Under the pieces are notes generated by a model. That model was not told the origin of the DNA. It saw only the letters and a list, made by a program, of their open reading frames with translations, and did not search any database. Shown here in pieces: positions 8,930 to 16,010 of a stretch of 25,654 bases of DNA. The DNA comes from an uncultured Ruminococcus sp. (lineage in GTDB: Bacteria; Bacillota; Clostridia; Oscillospirales; Ruminococcaceae). The stretch is from the NCBI RefSeq assembly GCF_934476685.1, contig NZ_CAKSNX010000017.1, positions 1 through 25,654 of the forward strand. Direction: 5' to 3'. A program made the position numbers and the translations under genes. How positions within the stretch are numbered: position 1 is the first letter of the stretch; every line of letters begins with the position of its first letter.

Positions 8930-9796
8930 TTAAATCAATGCATTGTTACTTATGGTCACATTCATCATCGCAACGCTGACAGGCATATGGATTTTTCCCG
9001 CAGAACACATCATCCGGAGCAAAATTTCTCCATTTATCTCGCTCCTTATGCCGTTATCCTTGCAGGTAAACTGCACACAGCTCAGTGGGATATAATAACA
9101 TTCTCCGTCAAAATCTGCATTTTTGAACCTGTTGTCCTTAAAATAGCACAGATTCACAGCATGACCTTTTTTCTCTGTTTTGTCAAGCATTGACAGATGT
9201 TTCATCTCCACAGGTCTGAGAAGAAGGCTGCCCTCGCCGTTTATAACAACTATCTCGCATGGCTTTTCAAAGCCGTTCTGCGCCATTGAAATGGTGTCCC
9301 TTATGCTCTGACAGTTCTTTATATCGCCGACTTTTGTCATTTTAAAGTCCGCCCTTATCCTTGCGTTGCCGACCTTAATGCTAAAATCCCTGCCCGAAAA
9401 TCCGCCGCTGCCTTTGAACATACTGATTATTTTGTACAGCTCATAGCTCGATTTAAAGCTTTTATAAACAGGATCTTCGTCATCGTAACTCATGGCAGCC
9501 TTGAAAACAACATCTTCGGAAACCTCCCTGCCTGTCATAAGATAGACATATCTCGCAATTTCGATTTTCTCCTTATAATTTTTCACAGCACGTCTGCCGT
9601 CCCCTGTAAGGAATGGCCGTCTGACATTTTCTCGGTTGATATAGCCGATCTCGGCAAACCTGCTCACCGCCCTGCTGACAACATATTTTGTCACGCCAAG
9701 CTGCTGAGCGATCTTTGTCACGCTGGGTGCTTCCTCCTCCCCGTTATCAAAGGCGATAAGCACCCTCATATAAACGATATTTTCCGATTTATCCAT
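8930..9796 (-). CDS. DtxR/MarR-like winged-helix regulator with long C-terminal domain
   Basis: The 288-residue protein begins with a winged helix-turn-helix: TKIAQQLGVTKYVVSRAVSR (about residues 27-46, recognition helix about 36-47) and a wing ending in FLTGDGRRAV. The order resembles the DtxR/MntR family and, more loosely, MarR. The residues after the wing (KIEIARYVYLMTG...) follow the DtxR dimerisation helix, but the His/Cys/Glu metal ligands of DtxR are not evident. The C-terminal half (about 120-288) is unfamiliar; it is rich in beta strand and has four scattered Cys. Its own promoter carries the same palindrome as the heme operon, so autoregulation and control of heme uptake are likely. 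In streptococci the equivalent shr-shp-hts operon is repressed by the DtxR-family protein MtsR. The signal sensed here (metal or heme) is unknown. Confidence 0.7.
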   Translation of the reverse strand: MDKSENIVYMRVLIAFDNGEEEAPSVTKIAQQLGVTKYVVSRAVSRFAEIGYINRENVRRPFLTGDGRRAVKNYKEKIEIARYVYLMTGREVSEDVVFKAAMSYDDEDPVYKSFKSSYELYKIISMFKGSGGFSGRDFSIKVGNARIRADFKMTKVGDIKNCQSIRDTISMAQNGFEKPCEIVVINGEGSLLLRPVEMKHLSMLDKTEKKGHAVNLCYFKDNRFKNADFDGECYYIPLSCVQFTCKDNGIRSEINGEILLRMMCSAGKIHMPVSVAMMNVTISNNALI

Positions 9797-9834
9797 TTTC
9801 GATCCCCGCTTTGCAAAATTAAAGCTTGTTACCC

Positions 9835-9852
9835 AGTTAGTTTAATCTAACT
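9835..9852 (-). promoter_or_regulatory. Operator in the regulator's own leader
   Basis: The 18-mer AGTTAG-TTTAAT-CTAACT is a perfect inverted repeat with a six-base spacer, matching the layout of the heme-operon operator. It lies between the promoter (9899-9927) and the regulator start (9796), about 40 bases into the transcript, where a bound repressor could block elongation. Confidence 0.7.
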
Positions 9853-9868
9853 TATATCCATTAAATAT

Positions 9869-9887
9869 GGAACGCTTTCCACGTTCC
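9869..9887. repeat. Inverted repeat GGAACG/CGTTCC in the regulator leader
   Basis: Six-base arms GGAACG (9869-9874) and CGTTCC (9882-9887) flank a seven-base loop. They fall just downstream of the predicted transcription start. This could be a second operator or a 5' RNA hairpin; no match to a known site is recognised. Confidence 0.4.
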
Positions 9888-9898
9888 GAACAAACATT

Positions 9899-9927
9899 AT
9901 TATAGCATCGGGCAGAATTTTTGTCAA
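9899..9927 (-). promoter_or_regulatory. Promoter of the DtxR/MarR-like regulator
   Basis: On the minus strand, TTGACA (9927-9922), a 17-base spacer and TATAAT (9904-9899) form a full consensus promoter, about 100 bases before the regulator ATG. The leader contains two palindromes. Confidence 0.8.
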
Positions 9928-9948
9928 CAGGATAAACAGAATAATATC

Positions 9949-9982
9949 AAAAAGCACACAGCGGTAAAAATTCGCTGTGTGC
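9949..9982 (-). terminator. Terminator of the P-type ATPase unit
   Basis: A perfect 10-bp stem GCACACAGCG (9954-9963) with CGCTGTGTGC (9973-9982) is followed on the minus strand by TTTTTGATATT. It starts 14 bases after the stop of the small membrane protein and ends that transcript. Confidence 0.8.
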
Positions 9983-9996
9983 CAAAACTTCAAAAC

Positions 9997-10170
9997 TTAT
10001 TTCAAAGCTGATATCAGAATTATCACAGAGATAACCGCTACCGCTGCGCCGACACAGGATATTGTGCCGTATATCTTCTTTGAGTCATTTTCCTTATCTG
10101 TGGCAAGATAGTAAATTCCTGCACCCAATACCAGAACGCCGATTATTATTCCTAAAATACCTACTACCAT
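9997..10170 (-). CDS. Small two-helix membrane protein coupled to the P-type ATPase
   Basis: A 57-residue protein has two hydrophobic helices (about residues 2-22 and 37-56) joined by a charged loop, TDKENDSKK. The ATG at 10170-10168 is chosen over the upstream in-frame ATG (10185) because a GGAGGT ribosome site lies at the right distance before it. This start overlaps the end of the ATPase gene by seven bases, so translation is coupled. No metal-binding Cys/His cluster is present and the protein is not recognised. Its place suggests an accessory or regulatory subunit of the pump, which is inference only. Confidence 0.75.
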   Translation of the reverse strand: MVVGILGIIIGVLVLGAGIYYLATDKENDSKKIYGTISCVGAAVAVISVIILISALK

Positions 10171-12041
10171 TTTTTTGACCTCCATTTTAAAAGTAATGCT
10201 GAATTAATGATGACCATAACTGAACCGCAGTTGTGTACCAATGCGCCTATGACAGGGTTCAGAACTGCCGTTATTGCAAAGATTATCGCAACGAAGTTTA
10301 GCAGCATAGAGAACGTCAGATTTATTTTTATTGTAGTCATCATTCGTTTTGAAATTGCTATAAGGTGCGGAAGTTCCTTTACCTCATCATCAACAAGGGC
10401 AATGTCTGCTGCGTCAACTGCAATGTCGCTTCCCACTCCGCCCATTGCTATGCCAACATCAGATTTTTTCAGCGCAGGAGCGTCGTTTATGCCGTCGCCT
10501 ATCATAGCGGCTGAACCGTTTTTCTGAAGTGCTGATATGGTGTTCAGCTTATCCTCAGGCAGACAGTTCGCCTTTACCTCGCTTATGCCCAGCTGGTCGG
10601 CAATGGTCTTTGCGGAATTTTCATTGTCGCCAGTAAGCAGGACAGGTTCGACTCCGATAGATTTTAGGTTTGCTATCATTGCTCTGCTTTCTTCTCTTAC
10701 TGTATCAGAAAGTACAAGAAAACCTGCTGATACGCCGTCTATTGCTGTATAGATCACGGTGCAACCATTTGAAATGAACTTCTGCGCTTTTTCACCTATT
10801 TCTGCCGAAACATCTGCTCCGTTTTCTCTTAGGAATTTCAGATTGCCCGAAATCACGCTTTTTCCATTTACCTTTGCAGAAACGCCTTTTCCTGTATGCA
10901 TACTGAAATCCTCACACTCAGGTATGCTGATATCTGCCGCCTTTGCACATCTTACAACAGCTTTTCCCAAAGGATGTTCTGAATAGCTTTCAGCTGCGGC
11001 GGTCAATGAAAACAACTCGTCTTTGCTCATACCCACAGGCAGGATATCCGTGACTTCAGGTTTTCCGTATGTAAGTGTTCCTGTTTTATCGAAACATATC
11101 TTATTGACCTTTGCAAGTCTTTCAAGTGCGTCACCCTCACGGACAAGAAATCCGTGCTTTGTAACATTTCCGATACCTGCCATAATAGCAGTAGGTGTGG
11201 CAAGCACAAGTGAACATGGACAGAAAACAACGAGTATAGTTACCGCTCTGATTATCTCTCCCGAAATTGCCCATGTTAGAGCGGCGGCGGTCAAGGCTAT
11301 AACAACTATCCACGTTGCCCACCTGTCTGCAAGTCCAACTATCTTTGCTTTGCCTGCGTCAGCAGACTGAACAAGCTTAATCATACGCTGAATGGAAGAG
11401 TCCTCGCCGACTTTTGTGGCTCTCATTTCAAAAGCGCCGAACTGATTTACAGTACCCGATGATACCTCATCTCCTGCGCCTTTATCAACAGGCAGTGACT
11501 CGCCCGTCATAACAGCTTGATTGACGCTGGTTTCACCGCTTATGATAATGCCGTCAACGGCTATCGTTTCACCGGGCAGCACACGGAGAACATCGCCTAT
11601 TTTAACCTGTTCCGCAGGCACTATCTTTTCAGTTCCGTCAACAATTATTCTCGCTGTCTGAGGGGTAAGATGCACAAGCTTTTCTATGCCCGCTCTTGCC
11701 TTTGCTACCGTAAGATCCTCCAGCAGTCCGCCAAGCTGCATGATGAATGCGACCTCGCCGGCGGCGAAATCTTCACCAATGCATACCGACGCTATGAGCG
11801 CAAGTGACACAAGCACATCGGCTTTTATATCGAACTCTGTCACAAGACCTATGACCGCTTCGAGAACTATCGGCAGACCGCAAAGTATTATCGCCGTCCA
11901 CGCAATATCGAATGGCAGGATATCCTTTGGTACAGCCAAGCTGATAATAAGGGAAATTCCCGAAATGACAAGAAAGGCAATGTCTTTCTTTGTACCGCCG
12001 ATCTCAAGAAGTTCCTCAAGTTTCCCCATGAGTTTCTTCAT
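10164..12041 (-). CDS. P1B-type heavy-metal ATPase without N-terminal HMA domain
   Basis: The 625-residue pump has all core P-type motifs: TGES (actuator), FCPCSLVLATPTA (CPC in the metal-transport helix), DKTGTLT (phosphorylated Asp), SEHPLG (nucleotide-binding HP) and GDGINDAPAL (hinge). It starts straight into the membrane domain with no heavy-metal-associated domain. It would export a transition metal using ATP. The CsoR-type repressor gene next door points to Cu(I). However, the last helix reads HNCGSVMVIINSALLL rather than the Met/Ser pattern of classic CopA or the Asp-Gly pattern of CadA/ZntA, so specificity is uncertain. The ATG at 12041 follows an AGGAGG site. CsoR-like operators overlap its promoter, so induction by metal is expected. 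Confidence 0.9.
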   Translation of the reverse strand: MKKLMGKLEELLEIGGTKKDIAFLVISGISLIISLAVPKDILPFDIAWTAIILCGLPIVLEAVIGLVTEFDIKADVLVSLALIASVCIGEDFAAGEVAFIMQLGGLLEDLTVAKARAGIEKLVHLTPQTARIIVDGTEKIVPAEQVKIGDVLRVLPGETIAVDGIIISGETSVNQAVMTGESLPVDKGAGDEVSSGTVNQFGAFEMRATKVGEDSSIQRMIKLVQSADAGKAKIVGLADRWATWIVVIALTAAALTWAISGEIIRAVTILVVFCPCSLVLATPTAIMAGIGNVTKHGFLVREGDALERLAKVNKICFDKTGTLTYGKPEVTDILPVGMSKDELFSLTAAAESYSEHPLGKAVVRCAKAADISIPECEDFSMHTGKGVSAKVNGKSVISGNLKFLRENGADVSAEIGEKAQKFISNGCTVIYTAIDGVSAGFLVLSDTVREESRAMIANLKSIGVEPVLLTGDNENSAKTIADQLGISEVKANCLPEDKLNTISALQKNGSAAMIGDGINDAPALKKSDVGIAMGGVGSDIAVDAADIALVDDEVKELPHLIAISKRMMTTIKINLTFSMLLNFVAIIFAITAVLNPVIGALVHNCGSVMVIINSALLLKWRSKKW

Positions 12042-12070
12042 TTTTCATTCCTCCTGTATTAAATATACAT

Positions 12071-12084
12071 ATAGGGGTATATGT
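12071..12084. promoter_or_regulatory. CsoR-like operator, downstream site of the ATPase promoter
   Basis: The sequence ATAGGGGTATATGT lies in the leader of the ATPase transcript. The identical 14-mer occurs in the csoR leader (12512-12525). Runs of G flanked by TAT resemble half-sites of Cu-CsoR operators. Confidence 0.65.
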
Positions 12085-12095
12085 AGTATGCTTGT

Positions 12096-12124
12096 ATTAT
12101 ACCATAGGGGGTATAGGTTGTCAA
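12096..12124 (-). promoter_or_regulatory. ATPase promoter with overlapping CsoR-like operator
   Basis: On the minus strand, TTGACA (12124-12119), a 17-base spacer and TATAAT (12101-12096) form a consensus promoter. The element ATACC-ATAG-GGGGTAT (12099-12114) fills the spacer and touches the -10. It closely resembles the Bacillus CsoR operator (ATACC, four bases, GGGGTAT). Binding of apo-repressor would block polymerase. Confidence 0.8.
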
Positions 12125-12154
12125 GAGGGTAAAAAAATAAAAAACAAAGAAAGG

Positions 12155-12190
12155 CAACAAAAAAATCAGCCGAAATTTATCCGACTGATT
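12155..12190 (-). terminator. Terminator of csoR
   Basis: On the minus strand, AATCAGTCG(G) (12190-12181) pairs with CGGCTGATT (12172-12164) in a nine-pair stem with one G-U, followed by a T-rich run. It lies between csoR and the ATPase promoter, so the two genes are separate transcripts. Confidence 0.75.
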
Positions 12191-12213
12191 CAAAAATACT
12201 TATAAAAAGCTTT

Positions 12214-12486
12214 TTACTGCATATTTGCAAATCTCTCAATAGCTTTTGTAAAATTCTTTATTTCCTCGCTGTCGCCACGTTCAACAGCGTCCTTTATGCA
12301 ATGATTGATATGACCTTCAAGAACGATCTGCCCTGCCTTATTAAGAGCAGACTTAGCCGCATTTATCTGAGATAAAACATCTTCACAAGGCACATCTTCA
12401 TCTATCATTCTGTCAATAGCATTGACCTGTCCGATGATCTTTTTAAGTCTTCTGTGCAGGTTATCAGCATCCATACATTGTTTCAT
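12214..12486 (-). CDS. csoR: CsoR/RcnR-family metal-sensing repressor (Cys-His-Cys type)
   Basis: The 90-residue all-helical protein carries the CsoR ligand set: C34 in EDVPCEDV, H59 in EGHIN and C63 in NHCIKD. The spacing (25 and 4) equals that of the Cu(I) site of Bacillus CsoR; nickel/cobalt RcnR and formaldehyde FrmR relatives differ at these positions. In this family, metal binding releases the repressor from G-rich operators. The ATG at 12486 follows GGAGAA. An additional N-terminal Cys (C4) is present. CsoR-like sites occur at its own promoter and at that of the P-type ATPase, so it probably controls both. Copper is the best guess for the metal. Confidence 0.85.
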   Translation of the reverse strand: MKQCMDADNLHRRLKKIIGQVNAIDRMIDEDVPCEDVLSQINAAKSALNKAGQIVLEGHINHCIKDAVERGDSEEIKNFTKAIERFANMQ

Positions 12487-12511
12487 TTGATACTTCTCCT
12501 TTTCTGTACTA

Positions 12512-12525
12512 ATAGGGGTATATGT
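12512..12525. promoter_or_regulatory. CsoR-like operator in the csoR leader
   Basis: ATAGGGGTATATGT is identical to the site at 12071-12084. It lies 9-22 bases downstream of the csoR -10 element, over the likely transcription start, in a position suited to autorepression. Confidence 0.65.
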
Positions 12526-12533
12526 TGTTGAAA

Positions 12534-12562
12534 ATTATAACAGAAAAATCCGAAATTGTCAA
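12534..12562 (-). promoter_or_regulatory. Promoter of csoR
   Basis: On the minus strand, TTGACA (12562-12557), a 17-base spacer and TATAAT (12539-12534) form a full consensus promoter about 50 bases before the csoR start. Confidence 0.8.
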
Positions 12563-12589
12563 GTTTGCGTCTTGCCTGCAAAGCAGAGG

Positions 12590-14356
12590 TCATTTCAGCA
12601 CTGCATAATTATAAGTCACATCATCGCCCGAAACATTGCCGATAATGAACCAGTTGTTCTCTTTTTTCTCCTCAGAGAATTTTACGAACTGGTCTTCCTT
12701 TGCGGTAAATACTACGCTGTCCTCATCGGTTTTGGTGTTCAAAGCATGAAGTTCTGTATTATCATTACAGGTATAGAGGATAAAATCACCGTTTATCATA
12801 ACTGTTGATTTCTTTCTCGATTCGTCTGATGTACCCTTAGCGTCTACCGTTTTCTCTTCCTTTGTGGACTTATTTACATAATGAAGTTTCTCATCAGAAG
12901 AAACATATGCAAAATATTCACTGTCTGTCTTATTGTCAAAATCATAAACTGCAGCTCCGTCAGGAATATCAAAAAGCTCAAAATCACTGCTTGAGATATA
13001 CTGCTTTTTATCCTTGATTATATATGCATAATCATCGCAGGCAATGCCCTTGCTGCCTGTATACTTGGTATACACCTGAGCATTCTCCAGCTTTTCTCCT
13101 GTCTTTACATTCATTATATAGCCAGAACCATTGAGAAAAGTTTCATCATTATAATAACCGACAGCTAAACCGTTCACGTTCTGTGTAACAGTACCTGCCA
13201 CATAGGGGGTATAAGCTGTGTTATATGAATATCCGCTGTCAGCAACATAATCACTGTCATATGTCAGATCGTTGTTATAGACCAGCCATATACGGCAGCT
13301 GTTTGGTGAATCTCCGTCATCATAAAATTCATCATTATTTGAACCGAACAGCTTGAACATAAATTTTCCGTCATATGTATAAGCTGCATCATCTATCCAT
13401 ATCTTATCTTCTGAAACGCTGAAACGTTCATTGGACATTGCCGAAGAGAATACTATCTCGCCATTTTCGTCAACGACTATGTATACATCTGTACCCAGCA
13501 AGCCTTTAAGATTTGTTTTGCAAAGATACTTGTCGCCGCAAACTATAACATTGTAAAAAACATCTGAGGCATTTTCTACGGACGGCGTTTCTACACCATT
13601 TTCATCTGATATCATTCCCGACGCAGTAAGCTTTTCCGAACTTCCGTCCTGCAAATTTATAACCGTAAAAAAGCTCTTCACGTCGTCGCCTGCTGTATGG
13701 ATAACAAGCTTTGAGTTACGCTCGTAATCATAAGTATAATCATCGTCAAAACACATTCCCTCAGGAGCTTTTGCCTCCCATGTTACCGAGCCGTCATCAG
13801 TATTTATGGCTCTTATCCTCGACTGTGCAAGGCATATCATATCTGTGCCATTGCCTGCCATAAAAGCCTGAAAAACATCACCTGTATCATCAAGTTCGAT
13901 CGCATGACTACTGCCCGAACGCAGATACATAATGTTTTTATCATTTTCAGGAGTATTTGTAGTACCCATTGAACCATCATCAAAATTAGCAGCATTAAAC
14001 GTAAAATTATCAAAAGACGAAAAGACATCTCTTGAATCCTCATAAAACACCTTGTAATCGTCAAAGCAATAATATTTTCCATAATGGATACACCCGCTGA
14101 CAGTATCACTTTCCTCAGCGTAGTGAGATTTTATAAGTTTGAAATCCCCGTCCATTATCTCATACTCAGGCACTTTTGTAAGTTCAGACTCATCAGATTT
14201 GCTGTCTTCTTCTCCAGCCTGTGATGAAGCTGAGCTTTTACTGTTTTCCGAGCCGCTTTCTGTATTTCCCGACTGTGAACACGCTGTCATAGAACAAGCA
14301 ATACAGCCGCACATTACAAGTGCTGTAATTTTTGCGGAAAATTCTTTCAGTTTCAT
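12590..14356 (-). CDS. Lipoprotein with PQQ-like beta-propeller features
   Basis: The protein has a lipoprotein signal: a basic start, a hydrophobic stretch and a lipobox-like SMTAC, with the Cys followed by a Ser/Gly/Glu-rich linker (about 30-60). The ATG at 14356 (588 residues) is preferred to the in-frame ATG at 14383, because AGGTAG precedes the former and nothing like a ribosome site precedes the latter. The rest is an acidic, Asp/Tyr-rich, all-beta sequence with short repeats such as RIRAINTDDGSVTWEAKAP and ELHALNTKTDEDSVVFTAK, typical of PQQ/WD40-like propellers on the cell surface. No enzymatic motif is seen. Such proteins may act in binding or envelope assembly, but the role here is unknown. 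It has its own promoter and no visible operon partner. Confidence 0.75.
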   Translation of the reverse strand: MKLKEFSAKITALVMCGCIACSMTACSQSGNTESGSENSKSSASSQAGEEDSKSDESELTKVPEYEIMDGDFKLIKSHYAEESDTVSGCIHYGKYYCFDDYKVFYEDSRDVFSSFDNFTFNAANFDDGSMGTTNTPENDKNIMYLRSGSSHAIELDDTGDVFQAFMAGNGTDMICLAQSRIRAINTDDGSVTWEAKAPEGMCFDDDYTYDYERNSKLVIHTAGDDVKSFFTVINLQDGSSEKLTASGMISDENGVETPSVENASDVFYNVIVCGDKYLCKTNLKGLLGTDVYIVVDENGEIVFSSAMSNERFSVSEDKIWIDDAAYTYDGKFMFKLFGSNNDEFYDDGDSPNSCRIWLVYNNDLTYDSDYVADSGYSYNTAYTPYVAGTVTQNVNGLAVGYYNDETFLNGSGYIMNVKTGEKLENAQVYTKYTGSKGIACDDYAYIIKDKKQYISSSDFELFDIPDGAAVYDFDNKTDSEYFAYVSSDEKLHYVNKSTKEEKTVDAKGTSDESRKKSTVMINGDFILYTCNDNTELHALNTKTDEDSVVFTAKEDQFVKFSEEKKENNWFIIGNVSGDDVTYNYAVLK

Positions 14357-14404
14357 TTTTCTACCTGCTTTCCTTGTCTTCATATTTATAATCCCATAGT
14401 GAAA

Positions 14405-14459
14405 GTTATACGTTATAACTTATGTCATACATTATAACATTCAGAATTAATTTTTACAA
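14405..14459 (-). promoter_or_regulatory. Promoter of the lipoprotein gene with palindrome
   Basis: On the minus strand, TTGTAA (14459-14454), a 17-base spacer and TATAAT (14436-14431) form the promoter. Downstream lies GTTATA-CGT-TATAAC (14405-14419), perfect six-base arms placed 12-26 bases after the -10. It is a possible operator for an unidentified repressor. Confidence 0.55.
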
Positions 14460-14498
14460 GTTATTTCAGGTAATTTAATTTATAAATGTAGAGATAAA

Positions 14499-14518
14499 TT
14501 AATCAATCGATTAATTAA
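14499..14518. repeat. 20-bp near-perfect palindrome
   Basis: TTAATCAATCGATTAATTAA is self-complementary except for one pair. It lies between the ends of two minus-strand units. It lacks a loop and a U tract, so a protein-binding site is more likely than a terminator. Confidence 0.4.
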
Positions 14519-14552
14519 CCAACAGATTTTGTACTATATTACTATACACAGA

Positions 14553-14735
14553 TCAAAGCTCTATCATGCTGCCAACGTCAATATCGTTATCTCTGAGATA
14601 CCTGTCTGCATATTTAACACATTTTGTATCATCATTTTCATCTTTCAGCAGCACATCACACATCATCTCGCTGTCCTCAGGAACACCCTCACAGCCATAA
14701 TCTTCCTCGGTGATATCTATTACGGTATATTTCAT
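14553..14735 (-). CDS. Small acidic hypothetical protein (60 residues)
   Basis: The protein reads MKYTVIDITEEDYGCEGVPE at its start and ends in DVGSMIEL. It is strongly acidic, has three Cys and no hydrophobic helix, so it is probably cytosolic. A consensus promoter (14791-14819) and an AGG ribosome site support it as a real gene. It looks like the short conserved proteins seen singly in Clostridia genomes, but no function is recognised. Confidence 0.65.
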   Translation of the reverse strand: MKYTVIDITEEDYGCEGVPEDSEMMCDVLLKDENDDTKCVKYADRYLRDNDIDVGSMIEL

Positions 14736-14790
14736 ATGTAACGACCTTTCGGATAAAATTTATATATCAAATATCTTCTAAAGCGTAGAC

Positions 14791-14819
14791 ATTATATCAT
14801 GATTTTATGTTTATGTCAA
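14791..14819 (-). promoter_or_regulatory. Promoter of the small acidic protein gene
   Basis: On the minus strand, TTGACA (14819-14814), a 17-base spacer and TATAAT (14796-14791), about 55 bases before the start codon. Confidence 0.7.
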
Positions 14820-14912
14820 TTCTTTACTTTGTGAGATGAGATATTTTTTATAACAGCAGGCACTCTTTAAAATAACCAAGTTAAATTTGGTCAAAAATAT
14901 ATTTCTGATTGG

Positions 14913-14941
14913 TTGAATTGCATTGCAATATTTGCTATAAT
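14913..14941 (+). promoter_or_regulatory. Promoter of the XRE regulator with palindrome between -35 and -10
   Basis: TTGAAT (14913-14918), a 17-base spacer and TATAAT (14936-14941) lie just before the XRE gene. The perfect palindrome ATTGCA-T-TGCAAT (14917-14929) sits inside the spacer, the classic place for an autorepressor operator of an XRE protein. Confidence 0.7.
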
Positions 14942-14962
14942 ACCGTTGGGAGTTGATCGAAC

Positions 14963-16003
14963 ATGAATACTTTAGGTAATTTTATAAAATGCGCAAGAAA
15001 AAATGTAAATCTGTCACAGGAAAAACTCGCTGAAAAAATAAATGTTTCAAAGCAGACTGTTCAAAACTGGGAGTATGGGAAAACATCGATCGAAATGAAA
15101 CATATCCCCGATCTATCTCATTATCTGATGATACCTGAAGCTGTAATAATCAAAGAAATTGTAAGAGAGCTAGACAATAACAGAAAATATAACTGGCCTG
15201 ACTTCTTATTTGATGAAGAAAAAAATGAAATAGCCAAGCAGCTTTATTTAGATAGTTACCAGCAGGAATTGTTTGGAATTCTGTATGTTTATGACGCAGA
15301 ATATTTACAGGACGGGTTTCTTACCACATCAACGTTAAGAGAAGATCTGAAAATAGTGCCGTATGATTTCGTATCGAAAGCAGGCAGTATTAACTTTATA
15401 AATGAAGCAGCTGGACTTCAAAAAATTTTTGAGTATGTTAAACCTGAGTTCTTACTGAAATACTTAACGCAACACCCGGATTCAAAATTTGATTTATGTT
15501 ATCTTAATAAAGAGTGGATCTGTGATTTTATTGATAATGGATATAAACCGTTATCATATATGAGCGATGAAAATTATAGCGTTGAACTTGAAGAAAAAGC
15601 ATTGCATTTTCCTGTTAATATGGCTGTTTCCAAAATGGTATTGCCTTTTTTGAAGGAAAAAGAACTGCTGATATCTGACAGTAAAAAACCATATGGTCTG
15701 CCTGATGATTTTCCCAAAAGTTTGACCTGTTTGTGTCCGTGTAAGGGAAAGCCAATATGTTTTGATAATGTTATATGTGATAAACTAGGATTTGACAATC
15801 AATTTAATTTGAACGTTGTCATTAGCACTACTGACAAACCTATGCGCTGTATGTACAAAAACAGATGTGCTATGAACAGTATATATATCAGAGATGTTAT
15901 GAAAATAAGAATTGAAAAAGCTGAAGATCAAACTGAAAAAGTTTATTTAAGTATAACTGACCTCGGCATTAAATTGTTGGATTGGCTTAATGGAAAGGAA
16001 TGA
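14963..16003 (+). CDS. XRE-family regulator with long unfamiliar C-terminal region
   Basis: Residues 1-60 form a Cro/cI-type helix-turn-helix (NLSQEKLAEKINVSKQTVQNWEYGKTSI). The remaining 280 or so residues are not recognised. They include a Cys-rich knot (CLCPCKGKPICFDNVIC, with further CMYKNRC) that could bind zinc, and end in a helix that may be a second winged-helix or dimerisation element (SITDLGIKLLDWLNGKE). The ATG at 14963 follows GGGAG. It is one of only two plus-strand genes of any size, is AT-rich compared with the ATPase region, and is followed seven bases later by a second gene. It is placed at the distal end of the CRISPR array. It may be a phage- or defence-type regulator; toxin-antitoxin or anti-CRISPR-associated roles are possible but unproven. 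Confidence 0.75.
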   Translation: MNTLGNFIKCARKNVNLSQEKLAEKINVSKQTVQNWEYGKTSIEMKHIPDLSHYLMIPEAVIIKEIVRELDNNRKYNWPDFLFDEEKNEIAKQLYLDSYQQELFGILYVYDAEYLQDGFLTTSTLREDLKIVPYDFVSKAGSINFINEAAGLQKIFEYVKPEFLLKYLTQHPDSKFDLCYLNKEWICDFIDNGYKPLSYMSDENYSVELEEKALHFPVNMAVSKMVLPFLKEKELLISDSKKPYGLPDDFPKSLTCLCPCKGKPICFDNVICDKLGFDNQFNLNVVISTTDKPMRCMYKNRCAMNSIYIRDVMKIRIEKAEDQTEKVYLSITDLGIKLLDWLNGKE

Positions 16004-16010
16004 TATTACT

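Noticed and set aside
10207..12132. Several plus-strand open frames opposite the P-type ATPase
   Set aside because: They are shadow frames of a clearly coding minus-strand gene and lack starts with ribosome sites.
12563..12589. Terminator after the lipoprotein gene
   Set aside because: Only a four-pair CTGC/GCAG stem without a U tract is present; it is too weak to call.
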